A stretch of 64,000 nt of DNA from an uncultured Clostridia bacterium (lineage in GTDB: Bacteria > Bacillota > Clostridia > Christensenellales > UBA1242), in the NCBI GenBank assembly GCA_934754355.1, contig CAKVID010000005.1, positions 1-64,000 on the forward strand, written 5' to 3'. Below, piece by piece: positions 35,221 to 48,600 of the stretch. The number at the start of each line of letters is the position of its first letter. The stretch's first letter is position 1. The translations under genes and the position numbers were made by a program. The notes beneath the pieces were generated by a model, which was given only the letters and a program-made list of their open reading frames with translations, made no database searches and was not told the origin of the DNA.

Positions 35221-37095
35221 TTATTTACTTTTCTTTAATTTAATAATTGCTAAAATTAGGGTAATCAAAAATGCGATTGTAATTGGTGCAATTATTAGAA
35301 GCATTAGCATATTTAATTTGCTAGTTGCTTTGTCTACAATTATTACAAAATCTCCTAAGGTTGAGGATTTAAAAACTAAGTAATTATCTTCGGCATGGGC
35401 TAGTTTTTGAACCAATTTACCTTGTTCGTTTATAACTATTGTACACGTGTTGGTAGTAATATTAATTGGCTTCTCAAATTTGATTGTAACTTCATCGTTA
35501 ATATTAGAAGGTGTATTATTTATATATATCGTTGCATTGTAACTATTACTTACAATTTTGTTATTTGGTAGTACTTTTGCAATGCTATTAGGGGTAGAAT
35601 TTAGGCTTTTAATAATTATTTTGGCTGTTGGGTCAAACCCATTTTTGGCATCTATTTCGCCTTGAACTTGGCAGGGGTTTTTATTTATTTGGGTATAATT
35701 TGTTGCCAAATATTTAGCCTTAATGGTTACCTCTATACTCTTACTATCTCCATAATAGTTATTGGTTTCTTCAATTACATAGCGGACTGTGTATTTGCCA
35801 GCAGTAGGAGTGCTTGGCATATCTGTAATCATTGAAACCTCACCCAAATTAGTAATAGGTTCGGGTAGGTATATTTTCTCTCCGCAAATACTTTCAACTT
35901 TGTTGCTAGATAAATTAATTTTGGCTTGTGCTTTCTTAATCTCAAATATTGTGCTTCCGTATATATCTTCGCAATCTTTGGCAGATATTTTCCAGTAAAT
36001 TAATTTTTTAATTACATCTCTGCTTTGGAAGAACATTTCTTTGCTCCAAGCAATATTGTCTAGACTGCAATAAATTTCAATTTTCTCGTTGTTTTCACTA
36101 AGTATTTTTGTTTTGTCTATTCCAAAACTATGAATTTTGCCATCGTAATTATCTTGGTAGGTGGATATAGCATTGCTATCCACTCTTATTTTATATTTCT
36201 CTACTGTAATAGATAGAGTTATACTGTATTCTTTGCCATCAATATTGGCGCTTATTGTAATATTATTATCTTCCTTGGTTAATATATCTTTATTTGCTGT
36301 TAGGTTCTCTGTATTTAATATATAACCTGTGCAGTTGGGTCTAGAACAAATTGCAGTAATCTCAAGTCCATCACTTTCAAAATGTTCTCCCTCTCTGTAA
36401 TTAAGTTTGTTAGGAAGTTTGTTCAAAGTTATTCCTATTACATGATGTCCAAGTGGAGCAATAGTTGTAATATCTGCAATATTATTACATTTCAAACAAT
36501 GACGAGATTTCTTGCCAGATATTTCGCAGGTTGGATATTTGTCGATGGTATAATCGCTTGAATATGTATGTCCAGTAGGTGAAATTTCTATTTTGCTAGA
36601 GTAACTTTCACAATTTAAGCATTTGTGTGCTTTTAGTCCACTATCTATGCAAGTAGGGTCTAGCAAAATTTCCCAGTCTTCAGAATACTCATGACCTAAT
36701 GGCGAAAGTATTATTTCTATACTAAATTCTTGATTGTATGCATAAGTGGTGTATTTATCTTTGCCAGACATTGTGCAAGTAGGCTTTAGTATACTTTCTT
36801 TGGTATAATTTTCTGTATTAATTATTGGCAATGTGGAATTTTCTGCATAAGAACATATTCCGCATTTTCTATATATTAAGCCCTCAAGAGTTGATGTTGG
36901 ATTGTTCTCTATTTGCCAAATTCCAAATTCATGGTCGCATTCATCTGCATTAACAGTAAATGTGTGTCTGTTGCCTTCTTGTGTGAAAAGGTCTTTAATA
37001 ATTGTGTAATTAATAAAACTCAATAAACTGAGCAATAAAGCCAAAAAAACAAAACCAAGTGTAGTATAAAGTATAGCCTTCTTGTGGGTCTTCAT
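35221..37095 (-). CDS. cell-surface protein with CxxC modules and C-terminal anchor
   Basis: 624 residues. N-terminal membrane helix (about 9-31) and a C-terminal one (about 595-618) followed by a basic tail KLKKSK. After the first helix are three modules of the kind PTCxxSGxxxxxCxxC (CGIC, CLNC, CLKC), with SPLGHEY/SPTGHTY/APLGHHV between them; this repeat is common in Clostridia surface proteins. Then an Ig-like block (LNYREGEHFESDGLEITA), a second strand-rich region with YYGDSKSIEVTIKAKY, and a final domain. ggagaa precedes the ATG. Likely exported and anchored by the C-terminal helix rather than by sortase. Confidence 0.75.
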   Translation of the reverse strand: MKTHKKAILYTTLGFVFLALLLSLLSFINYTIIKDLFTQEGNRHTFTVNADECDHEFGIWQIENNPTSTLEGLIYRKCGICSYAENSTLPIINTENYTKESILKPTCTMSGKDKYTTYAYNQEFSIEIILSPLGHEYSEDWEILLDPTCIDSGLKAHKCLNCESYSSKIEISPTGHTYSSDYTIDKYPTCEISGKKSRHCLKCNNIADITTIAPLGHHVIGITLNKLPNKLNYREGEHFESDGLEITAICSRPNCTGYILNTENLTANKDILTKEDNNITISANIDGKEYSITLSITVEKYKIRVDSNAISTYQDNYDGKIHSFGIDKTKILSENNEKIEIYCSLDNIAWSKEMFFQSRDVIKKLIYWKISAKDCEDIYGSTIFEIKKAQAKINLSSNKVESICGEKIYLPEPITNLGEVSMITDMPSTPTAGKYTVRYVIEETNNYYGDSKSIEVTIKAKYLATNYTQINKNPCQVQGEIDAKNGFDPTAKIIIKSLNSTPNSIAKVLPNNKIVSNSYNATIYINNTPSNINDEVTIKFEKPINITTNTCTIVINEQGKLVQKLAHAEDNYLVFKSSTLGDFVIIVDKATSKLNMLMLLIIAPITIAFLITLILAIIKLKKSK

Positions 37096-37341
37096 ATATT
37101 CTCCTTAATATATTTGATGCCGTTTTGAGATGGTAAAATTATATAAATTTTCATGCATTTTTCAAAACGCCAAGACTTCAATTGTATCACAAAACATTTT
37201 TATTTGTGAAATAAATTTATATATAAAAATAAAATTTTTCAAAACTTGCGTGTCTATCTATTATAACTATTTGAATTCTGCAAATTTCACATAAATTGTT
37301 TATCCATAATATATTGGAAGTGTAAGGAGACTAAAATATTT

Positions 37342-38496
37342 ATGGATTATTTTGCTTGTGATAAAAATTATTGGAGAAAATTATTCTGTCGTAGTTATTG
37401 TGGTCAAAGATATTCTAGCGGTGTAAGAGGGGCAACGGGAGCAACTGGTGCTACAGGTGCAACAGGAACAATCGGAGATATTGAAGTTAGATCTACTACT
37501 ACTTTACAGCCGGGAGAAGATGCATATGTAGAAGTAAGTCATGATGAAGATAAGGCATACTTGGATTTTTTTATTCCTAAGGGAGATTATGGTGTGCCTG
37601 AGACTATTCTTGCGGGCAATGTAGAGAAAGTATCATATCTAGATGACCCTGAAGTATTAGATAGATATGAGGGGCAAATTCATTATCTGGATTTCAAAAT
37701 TCCCAAAGGAGATACTGGAAGTGTGGGCGAGAAAGGAGATAAGGGGGAACGAGGAGAAATAGGCCCTACTGGACCTAAGGGAGACAAAGGAGATAGGGGA
37801 GAAGCTGGTCCTCGTGGGCTTCCGGGAGAAATTGGAATAAGTGAAGTAATAGTTATAGGAGAAACAGAGACAGTTGAGCATGATAGTCCAGCCGAAGTTC
37901 AAGACGATTTCGAGCGAAATATTCATCACTTAACATTTTATATCCCTCAAGGCAAACCCGGTGAGCGTGGAGAGAAGGGCGAGCAAGGAGACAAAGGAGC
38001 AACTGGAGATGTAGGACCAAAGGGGGATAGAGGGGAGCCCGGACCACAAGGAGAAATGGGACCCGCTGGCAAAAATGGAGCAGCAGGACCACCGGGAGCA
38101 ACACCAAATATTAATATTACAGTTTTCAATTCGTCTAGCCAAGAAATTAATAATAATAAGCCAGTAAAACTGAATGAAACACTAACCAAAAATGTTATGA
38201 CATCAGACGAGTTCTCTGTGAACATTCCATCTACGGGCTTGTATTTAGTTAGTTTCTCAATAAATAATGGTAGTAGTGCGACTAGTGGAGATAATATTGG
38301 AGTTGCGGTCAATTTAAAAATAATAGATAGTTCTAGAAGACCACTAACTGTTAGTACAAATACTAGTTGTACATTTGTCCAACAACTAAGCCGAGGAGAT
38401 ATTGTTACTCTAATGCCTACAATTTCTGGCTCAAAAACATTGCTCTCATCGGGTGCGCCAAGTGCAATGCTAACACTAGTACTTCTTGCATATTAA
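37342..38496 (+). CDS. collagen-like surface/exosporium-type protein
   Basis: 384 residues. Gly-X-Y stretches at about residues 29-42, 122-165 and 203-254 form collagen-like triple helix. Between them are three related ~40-residue units ending in IPKG/IPQG (YLDFFIPKG, YLDFKIPKG, HLTFYIPQG). The C-terminal ~125 residues are a BclA-type compact domain (LYLVSFSINNG, then GDIVTLMPTISG) that would trimerise. No classical signal peptide; a Cys- and Tyr-rich N-terminus, as in some exosporium proteins attached from the mother cell. aaggag lies 12 nt before the ATG. With Spo0A present, a spore-surface role is plausible but unproven. Confidence 0.8.
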   Translation: MDYFACDKNYWRKLFCRSYCGQRYSSGVRGATGATGATGATGTIGDIEVRSTTTLQPGEDAYVEVSHDEDKAYLDFFIPKGDYGVPETILAGNVEKVSYLDDPEVLDRYEGQIHYLDFKIPKGDTGSVGEKGDKGERGEIGPTGPKGDKGDRGEAGPRGLPGEIGISEVIVIGETETVEHDSPAEVQDDFERNIHHLTFYIPQGKPGERGEKGEQGDKGATGDVGPKGDRGEPGPQGEMGPAGKNGAAGPPGATPNINITVFNSSSQEINNNKPVKLNETLTKNVMTSDEFSVNIPSTGLYLVSFSINNGSSATSGDNIGVAVNLKIIDSSRRPLTVSTNTSCTFVQQLSRGDIVTLMPTISGSKTLLSSGAPSAMLTLVLLAY

Positions 38497-38531
38497 TATA
38501 AAGCCAAATAATTAGAAAGTAGGAGAAAATT

Positions 38532-39293
38532 ATGCCAATAATGAATAAAGTTAGTTTGTCTTCCAAGATTACAAATACACAAGGCGAACAAGTAGATGTT
38601 GGAGTGGATAGTAATATTCTTGCTGTAAATAATGCAACTAGGGATATTTTAATAATAAACTCAGCGAATAAATCGTGGGTTCTTCCCGAAGAAGAATTGT
38701 TAATAAAAGTAAGTATTACAAATAATATGAATACTAATATTGAAGATTTCAATCTTCAAGCAGTTTTTAGTGACGATATATCTTTTGTGGCAAAGTCGGT
38801 GTATGTTAATTCTACTAATTATCCAGATATTAATATGTCTGATGGCGGAAAATTTCCGATTACAATAGGCATGGGTGCAGATTGTGAAATAACTTACAAA
38901 ATAATTATTGGTAAGTATATTCAAGATGCAGAGGCAACAATTTCTTCAATACTCAAATTCAATGTGGAGGGGCAAGAGATTTCTATTAATTCTTCCAATT
39001 TAACTTTAGAAGTATTAATTAACGAACTAACTGCACTAAAATCTGCTAATACATCAGTTGTGGTTTCTGGTAGTGAACTTATTTATACTGTGCTTGTTAC
39101 GAATTCGGGACAATATACGAATACAGATATTCGCTTTGTAGATAATTTGCCAAGCGAAGTGGAATTTGTAGACGGAAGCGTAGAGATAGATGGCACTAGT
39201 CAGCCAACATATAGCGTAATCGAAGGCTTTGCACTCAAAGATTTGGCAACTAATGAGACTACGCAAGTACAATTCAAGGTAAGAGTGAAGTGA
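38532..39293 (+). CDS. DUF11-like repeat surface protein
   Basis: 253 residues with two Ig-like units: the first around residues 45-160 (LLIKVSITNNMNTNIEDFNLQ), the second around 170-253 (ELIYTVLVTNSGQYTNTDI, then FVDNLPSEVEFVDGSVEIDG), which is a clear DUF11 pattern. No signal peptide. aggaga precedes the ATG, 35 nt after the collagen-like gene, so the two are probably co-transcribed and assembled on the same structure. Terminator follows. Confidence 0.75.
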   Translation: MPIMNKVSLSSKITNTQGEQVDVGVDSNILAVNNATRDILIINSANKSWVLPEEELLIKVSITNNMNTNIEDFNLQAVFSDDISFVAKSVYVNSTNYPDINMSDGGKFPITIGMGADCEITYKIIIGKYIQDAEATISSILKFNVEGQEISINSSNLTLEVLINELTALKSANTSVVVSGSELIYTVLVTNSGQYTNTDIRFVDNLPSEVEFVDGSVEIDGTSQPTYSVIEGFALKDLATNETTQVQFKVRVK

Positions 39294-39295
39294 AA

Positions 39296-39330
39296 AATAA
39301 ATATCCCCAGTTTTACTGGGGATATTTATT
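39296..39330 (+). terminator. strong hairpin after the DUF11-like gene
   Basis: Perfect 15-bp stem aataaatatccccag / ctggggatatttatt with a 5-nt loop. The T run is poor (tttattg), so it may also act as an mRNA 3' stabiliser. Confidence 0.75.
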
Positions 39331-39604
39331 GTATGTTAAAATTAACATAAAGGCAGGGGTTTGTCTGCGGGTATTGTTGAGGGTGTGATGTATCAAAGGA
39401 AAGTAGGTGATAGGGTTAATAGATAAATGACTAGAATGGATAATATGATGTTTAGAAATTTATAGTGCGTAATATTATTTGACAATTTTGGCCAAAATAA
39501 TTAAAATTATTTTGTGGATTAGTGTGCAAAAATATTATCCTCTCTAATGGGACAATATACACACAATAAATTATAAATGTAAATAACAGAAAAATGGAGT
39601 TGTT
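39331..39604. other. 274-bp intergenic region before the giant gene
   Basis: No gene seen. 39352-39420 is unusually G-rich for this window, with no clear stem I could support. The rest holds the promoter at 39479-39507 and a leader of about 90 nt. Confidence 0.5.
39479..39507 (+). promoter_or_regulatory. promoter of the giant MBG-repeat protein
   Basis: TTGACA (39479-39484), 17-bp spacer, TAAAAT (39502-39507). Confidence 0.7.
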
Positions 39605-42600
39605 ATGAAAAAATTTGGATTCAAAAAGAAACTAGGAATACTTGCTCTTAGCCTTGGCATTTGCACAGGTGTTTTTGGTGCAAATTTATGTCGTGCAGAT
39701 AGGGTTTCGCCCGTTCAAGCCATATCATATACCGATACTACTAGTTATGTGAGCGTTGGGGAATTGTGGAATGCTGAGGACCAAGTATTTAACAAAGATA
39801 ATTTAAGTATCCTTAAGAAATATATATCAGGCAAGGCAGATGCAACTATTGCAGATATAAATGAAATGGCAACAAACACTTCTGCAAGCGATATTATGCG
39901 TGCCAAAACTCTAGATGCTGGAACACAAGGAGATATAACATATACAGCCAAAACTGCCGAGCAGGATATCATCGTCCGCTTGGGTGGTCTGGATTGGGAG
40001 GTTATGTATCTTTCAAAAGATAAATCTGGCAACTCCATTTTGACATTATGGCTTAGCAATAACAAACAAGATGCTTGGGCTGGCAGAGCGTCTGACGAAG
40101 GTGAGTATTATGGCTTTATTGATGGTGCACTATATAGCAGATGGTCGTGCTTTAGTTATGGTTCAGATGCATATCCAGCGAACATGTATGGTATTAGTTA
40201 TGTAAATGCTGTTACACTCAATAATGGTGGTATGTATTCTGCTGGCTCGAAAGTAACTACAGGGGTAGAAAAAAGTGTCGACAATGTTTTTGCATATTTT
40301 ACAATGGAACAATTTGGTATGACCGAATATATTGTCACTCCTAGGAGTGTTAGTTGGCAAGAAAATCAAAGTGCAAAAACTATAATAAATGCATACTATA
40401 ATTATCCAAATGATGCTTGGTCAAAAGATACACCTGATACTGGATTTTATAGTGCCGAATACAACTACGCAAAAAAAGATTATAGTGATGCATGGGCAGA
40501 TAGTTATATATGGTTGCCAAGCATGTGTGAAACGGGCTCTAATGACTCACAACTTGGACTTTGGAAGACATCCATTAACCAAAGAATGTTTGCTAATGGT
40601 GTTTCTAGTGGGGGTAGTGTGGGAAAATCTTCGACCTCCGCTAGTAATAACGCTTGGCTGCGTTCAGGCAATGACAATGGTTCGAGTATGCGTAGGCTGT
40701 ATGAGAATGGGCGTGATTCCTATTCCAGTAGTGGGACTGTCTGCCATGCTATTCGTCCCTCGCTCCACTTAAATTTAAGCTCTGTCGAACTTAGTTTGAC
40801 ACACGACACAATTTCCAAAGGCGAGATGAGTGTAAGTCCGGCGAGTAGTGTATATGACGGGACTATCAAATCACCAACAGTCGCCGTAACATTAAACGGG
40901 GAATCGTTGGCAGAAAATTCTGACTATACCCTAGAATATTCACTTAATGGCAAAGTTGTCGAAGAGATAATAGATGCTGGAGAATATACAATCTCAGCCA
41001 AAGGCTGTGGAAACTTCATTGGCCGACTAAGTGCCAAATATACAGTTACCCAAAGAGACTTAAGCAATGCCACTTTGACAGGAATTGAAAACAAAACATA
41101 TTCTGGCTCGGCACAAACACAGAATTTGACTTTGAGTGATTTGGGCGGGACGCTGGTGGAGAATACTGATTACACAGTATCTTATTCCAATAATACAAAT
41201 GCTGGCACAGCGACTATAACTATCACTGGCAAAGGCAATTATACTGGAACTATAACTCCAACTTTTGAAATAACACCGCTTGAATTGGCTGATTCATCTG
41301 ATTTCTACCTTTCTTATTTGGATCAAATTACGTATCGAGCGTGGGAGGGTGGTGGTGCATTTACGCCTAAAGTTAGGCTTTATTACATAAGTCAGGAGCA
41401 AACTGAGGGCAAAGATTACACTGTGGCATATTCAAATAATACAAATGCTGGAATGGGAAGTGTAATTGTAACGGGTATGGGGAATTTTACTGGCACTTTA
41501 ACAGGTCCCTTAGAAATATTTCCTCGACCTCTTGGTAAGAGTTCAGAGTCTTTTTTCAGTGTAGACGATGATAAATACAATGGTGACGCACTCACCCCAA
41601 ATATAACGTTACGTGAGGCTGGGGAAACTCTAATTCTTAATCAGGATTACACTGCAACATATTCAAATAATATAAATGCTGGAACGGGGAGTGTAACTGT
41701 AACTGGAATAAACAATTATGAAAATAGACTATCCAAGAATTTTACTATATATAAACGTGGTATGGGCGATGCCAGTATATCTACAATTGCTGACCAAGAA
41801 TATACCGGCTCGTATATTACTCCAACTCCAACTATTACATACAACGGAAAAACTCTCACAAAAGAAAAAGATTATACTCTAAAGTATTCAAATAACTTTG
41901 ATATAACAACAAGGGCTTTGGTTACAATTACTGGAACTGGAAACTTTTCGGGCAGTACGACTAAGAACTTTAAAATAGTTCAGTCAGATATATCCAAAGG
42001 AACTCTTACATTAGATAATACTACATTTGCTTATACTGGAAATAATATTGTTGTTAATGAAAATCTAGTCAAGAATGGAACATCACTTATTAGAAATACC
42101 GATTATACTTATACTATCAAGTCGGGCAGTGCAACTGGCACTACTGTAACCGATATCAAAAATGTCGGAATATATTATGTTGTTTTGGATGGAATAAATA
42201 ATTATACAGGAACTATATCTGCATCTTTTGAGATAACTAGTGTTGATTTGAGTACTTCTGGCACCATTGTATTGTCTGAAATTGAATGTGAATATGCGGA
42301 TAATATAATCATTCCTAACTTCAACGTTAAACTAAATAATAATATAATACTCGGTAGTACAGATTATACTTATGAAATTCAAGTAAATGGCAAAGAAGCA
42401 TCTCCTATAGATGTTGGAAATTATACAATTGTTGTTACTGGCAAAAATGGTTATGTAGGGAGCGTTAGTACTCAATATACAATAACGCCAAGGAATATAA
42501 CTGGTTCAGTAGTTGTATTGGAAAGTGATAATTTTGATTATACAGGGCTTGAGATTAGGCCTGAGGTATCTCGAGTCATTATAAATAATGATATGGTATA

Positions 42601-45600
42601 TTTCCCTAATACAAATAGTATTGTTTACTCGGATAATATTGGTGCGGGCACTGCGAATGTCGATGTAAAAGGCGAAGGAAATTTTACAGGAACTGCTAGC
42701 ATAACATTTAGTATAAATAAAGTTGAACTAGACCCAAAATTGATTATAAGTGTTGACGGTTGTGCTTTCGTTAACGGTGTGCCTACTGTGAATTATTCTG
42801 GTAGTGCAATCGTTCCGAAAATTACTGTCAAAGATAAGAATGGAAAAATAGTTGATAGTGAAAATTATGAAGTTTTATATGGTAGAGTTAATGAATTCAC
42901 AGAGGATTTTACTAGTGCAGGAACAATTATTATAGCCGCTATTCCTAAATACAATAGCACTACCCGCTCCACCAATTATAGCGGAATGGCTAGTGGAACA
43001 GTAGATATTTGCCCTATTGATATGACTGACGCTGAAATTGAAATTATCGGGACTTATGAATATAACAATGTAGAGATTATTCCTACTTTCAAAGTGTACA
43101 AAGATAGTTCTAAGCAACAAGAAATTTCTTCGACATTATATACAACCACCTTTAGCAACAATATAAATGCCGGAAACGCTGCAAGTGTAGCAATTACATT
43201 CTCTGGTAATTATGTGGGCAGTGCTACAAGACTATTTACTATCAATAGACGAAATATTAGCAACTGGACTTTTGATTATACAATTCCTGAATTTGTATAT
43301 GACGGAAATCAAAAGAGTATTACTTGGGAAGTTTCTGATACAAACAAAGCAGATTTAACAAAACAATATACTTATAGATATCTAAATAATATTAATGCTG
43401 GTACTGCAACTATTGAATTTGAAGGTGTAAATAATTATATTGGAACTATCTCCAAGACTTTTAAAATTTCCCCAAAATCTATTGAGAATATGACTATATC
43501 TACTATTCCAAATCAAGATTATACGGGTTCAGAAATTAGACCTTCAATTGAAGTTAAAATAGATAGTACACATATCCTTGATGCTAGCAACTATACAGTT
43601 GATTATTCTAATAACATTATGACGGGACAAGCGGGAGTTGTTGTCTCGGGCAAAGGAAATTATATCGGTTCAATATCTTCAACTTTTGAAATTATGGCGG
43701 TTGAAATTGGCACTGCTCAAATCAAAGATATTCCTGATATAACTTACACATTGAGTGAAATTTCTCCAAAGCCCGAACTTACTCTAAATGGTGCTAAGTT
43801 ATTTGAAAATACCGATTACACACTATCTTATTCAAATAATACAAATGTAGGCACGGCTACCATTACAATTAGTGGCATGGGTGCATTTGTAGGAACTACT
43901 ACCAAGACATTCAAAATTATCCCTGCTAGTGTAGAAAATATTAGCCTTAGAGGAATTCAAGACGCATATACATACACCGGTGCAGAAATTAATACTCTTC
44001 ACATTAATAATTTGTACTTTAATGGAAGGTTAATTTCTTATAGCGGAGACACGCAAGCAGTGACTGTATCTTATGCAAATAATATAAATGTAGGCATTGC
44101 AACTCTTACAATTACTCCATATTCCGGTGCTACAAATTCTAATTTTACTGGCACCAAAACTATTGAGTTTACAATCTCCAAAGCCGATTTAGCCTATGAT
44201 ATGATATCTCTATCTACTATATATTATACCTATACAGGTTCGAGTATTACACCAAAGCCAACTGTTGTCTTTGACAATACAACCTTGGAAGAAGATGTCG
44301 ATTATACTCTAAGTTATTCTACCGATACAACAAATGTCGGAACCAAAGTTGTAACTATTACTGCCAAAGATACAAGCAATTTTTCGGGCAGCGTAAGTGT
44401 TAATTATTACATTAAACCTAAGTCAATATCTGGTGTTACTATCGCTGATATTGACAGTATTATCTACACAAGAGAAGAATTACAACCTAGTCTAGTTGTA
44501 ACAGATGGGTCTTTGAGTCTTGTATATAATATAGATTATACTATAGAGTATAGTAACAATATAAATGTAGGAACTGCAAATGTTGTTGTTCGTGGCAAAG
44601 GCAATTATCTAACCACAACCACCAAGTCGGCCACATTCGAGATAACTCCAGCCACAATAGATAGCATGACATTAACAAATTCTACCAAAGTCTTCGACCG
44701 CAAAACATCTAGTATTAGTGCTAATTCTGTAAAAGCAGGAACTATTCAACTGACCGCTAACGAATATGCACTCAAATTCTATCGTAATGACACAGAAACT
44801 AGAGATTTGACAAATGCTGGAACTATTGTAGTTAAAGTGCATAGTACTAGTGATAACTTTAAGATTGAGACTGAAGTAAATAGTCAATTTACTATTATTC
44901 CAGCCACAATTTCAACCGTTACATTATTCATAACTGAGACCACTTATTCTAAGTTTGAACAAAAGCCTACGGTTAGCAAGATTATGTCTAATAACAATCT
45001 AACTTTGAATGCGAGTGAATATAGTATTGATTATTTGAGAGGTAATATTTCAACTTCTGATTTTGTTAATGCTGGCAAAATTACTGTTAGAATTTTGTCA
45101 AATAATAGTAATTTCCAAATTGTAGATATTGTTGAGAGCGAGTATGATATACTTCCAAAATCCATAACAGATAGTGACATTGTTACAAAATACTACTTTG
45201 TTGAATACAAAAATGGCGAGTATGTCTTCCTTGATCTTAATGGCAATGGAACAAGGGTGTACATGGAAGACGACCAAAAATATATTGCATATCTAGTTCA
45301 CCCAGAAATTAAATTTGATGGCATTGAGATAGCAAAAGGTACAGATTATGACTTTACTATCAAGAATGAAATTACAGATAATGACATTGAAACATCAACG
45401 TCTTTTGTAAATGTTGGTGCATATCTAATTAATATTAACGCCAAAGGCAACTACACGGGAACCATTCAAGAGAGATTCAAGGTAAATGCTAGGGAATTTA
45501 CGCCAGATAATGTTACTGTTGAATTTAGAAATGGCAAGGATTTTGAATATAGTGGCAGTTTGATTAAATTAGATTTGGCAAATGTTCTTAAATTAACATA

Positions 45601-48600
45601 TATTCAAGATGGAATAACAAGTGAAATAGTGCTTGAAGGCTCTGAGACTGCAAGTAGTGAGTCGGCTAGTTACAAATTATACGATGCATATGACGAAGGC
45701 AAAGATTATCTTGAATACACAGATGATCAAGGGAATGCTATTGAAATTAAATTTGATGAAGGCAATTTTGGTTATATCAATAATATAAATGCTGGCAAAG
45801 CAATGGTATTTTTGAAAGGTGTTAGAAACTTTAGCGGGGTTATTGGTATTGAATTCAATATTACTCCTCGAAACATAAATGATGATGGCTTTGTCTTTGA
45901 GTTGAGTGACACAACTTCACTTGTGTACACTGGCAAAGAACACAAACCTACTCTTAAAACACATACATTCAGTACAACTAATCTAGTAGAAAATGTCGAT
46001 TATTCATTGACATATCTAAATAATATAAATGCCGGCACTGCCAAGGCTATTATAACTGGCAGAAATAATTTTGTAGGCACCAAAGAGATTGATTTTGTCA
46101 TAGCTCCAAAAGCCTTGACAAGTGATATGTTGCTTACAATTTCAAATGCATATTATAATGGCAGTGAACAAAAACCTAATATCAATTTGGTTTATAATTC
46201 AATGTCTCTTGTTGAAGATAGCGATTATACTATTTCGTATAATACAGGCGCAGATTTTGTAAATGCTAATACTATTACTATTACAATTACCGCCAAGTCT
46301 TCAAACTACTCGGGCAGTTTTGATAGTACTTATACAATTCTTCCAAGAAATCTTAGAAGCATTATCTTGAGTTCTAGCAAGAGTATATATAATAGAGAAT
46401 TGCATACAATTAGTTTTGTTGTAAGGGATATGGACAATCTAATAGTTGAACAAAACGCAAGTAATCTAAGTGTCAAATACTATAGCGGTGAGACCGAAGT
46501 AACAGAGATTATTAATGCTGGCACTTATGTTATTCAAGTAAGCGGACTTAATAATTATACTGGTACTTTGAGTGCTAATTATATAGTTTCTAATGCTAGT
46601 GTTGGAATTGAAATGCTAACAAATATAACTGACCAAATATATACGATGAAACCTATTACTCCAAGTGTTTCAATGAACTATTTGTCTCAACCTATGCAAA
46701 AAGATACTGAGTACACTTATACTTTTGCAAATAACACAAATGTAGGGGTGGCAGAAATTAGGGTTGAAGGTGTAGGAAATTTTGCAGGCTCATTTACTGG
46801 ATACTTTAATATTGTTCCAAAAGATTTGAACGATTTAAGTTATGATGAAAGCGTCAAGTTATCGACCAAATATACTGGACTTACAGTTCTTCCGGGTTCT
46901 GAACAATTTGAGAGACTTATAACTTTTGATGATTACAAACTTGTACTCAACAAAGATTTTGTAATTTATACAACTAATAATAGCGTTAACACAGGTTTGT
47001 ATAATTTGCAAATCAAAGGTATAGGTAATTATACAGGTACGCTATCAAAGAGTTTTGAAATACTTGCCATGGAGATTGATAGTGACAATATTTCTATATC
47101 TGGCGTAGTATCCAAAACCTATACAGGACTTGCAATTACACAAAATTTTGCACTTACTAATCTGCTTTCTAATTCACAATTATATTTTAATAGTGACTTT
47201 ACTGTAAGTTATAGTGAGAACATCAATGTAGCATGGCTTGACGGTACTGAAGATAGCAAAGCACAAATTACAATCACAGCCAAAGGTAATTATACCGGAC
47301 AACGAACAATTTACTTTACTATTCTAGCCAAAGACTTGGGAAGTAGTGACATAATTATTGCAAGTATTGACCCTGTTGTTTATACTGGTTCTGCTCAAAC
47401 ACCAAAGCCAGAAGTTAAGTTTGTTGAGACCATCTTGGATGAAGGAATTATTGAGTATTCTTATCTAAACAATACTGAATATGGTAGAGCAAGTGTAATA
47501 ATTTCCGCCAAACCAAACACAAATTTCAAAGGTTCTGTTACTAGATATTTTGAAATTGGCTTGACCCAAATGGACGATGTAATAATTTCCAAATTAGATG
47601 ATGTAGTTTATAATGGAACTGAACAAAAATTAGAACCAGTAATTACATCAAAAGGTGTAACGCTTGTCAAAGATCAAGACTATACTTTGTCTTATCCTAA
47701 TGATACAATTAATGCTGGAACTATTACGATAACTATTAGAGGCAAAGGAAACTTTGCAGGCGTAATAACCACCACATATAATATTACTCCTATTGAGATT
47801 AAAAAACTAAACGATGTTGTTATTTCTGAAATTCTAGACATAACATTTACGGGTAGAGAAGTATCTCCACAACTAGAAATAAAATTTAATTCTATAGAAT
47901 TGATTTTGTCGAGAGATTATACTTTGTCTTATTCCAACAATATAAATGCAACAACTGAAGCGATTGTGAATATTGTATTTACTGGCAATTACTCTGGGAA
48001 TATTGTCAAAAACTTTACAATTGTTGCCAAAACATTAACGGCTGATATGATTTCAGGACTTACAACGCAGACTTATACGGGTAATCCAATAAATCCTAAT
48101 TTTGAGATTATCTATAATTTGACCAACTTTTTATCTGACAATGATTTTATACTAAATTATAGAAGTAATATAGATGTGGGTACTGCATATATTGATATTA
48201 CTGGCAAAAATAACTTTGTAGGTTCTATTACTGCCGAATTTGAAATAGTGGCAAGAACACTTACTATTGCGGATATTGATGTCAAGGTATTAGATGAATG
48301 TGTTTATTCTGGTGTTGCATTTACTCCAAAATTTGAAGTAAGTGTTGGAGCAAATAAACTTACACTTAATGATTATTCTTACTCATATGGTGCGAACATT
48401 AATGCGGGTGATGGTGAAATTTATTTAACTTTCAAAGGTAATTATGCTGGAAATGTAACTGTTACATTTACAATTTCACAGGCCAGTGTTAATGCTATGA
48501 CAGTTAATGTATCAAATAATACAATCTATGATGGAGCCTCACACACTCCAAATATTTCTTTGAAATTCAAAGATAATGATATTAGTGCAAACGATTATGA

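Noticed and set aside
37657..38312. Several minus-strand ORFs opposite the collagen-like gene
   Set aside because: Low-complexity Pro/Leu/Ser frames produced by the Gly-X-Y codon pattern on the other strand.
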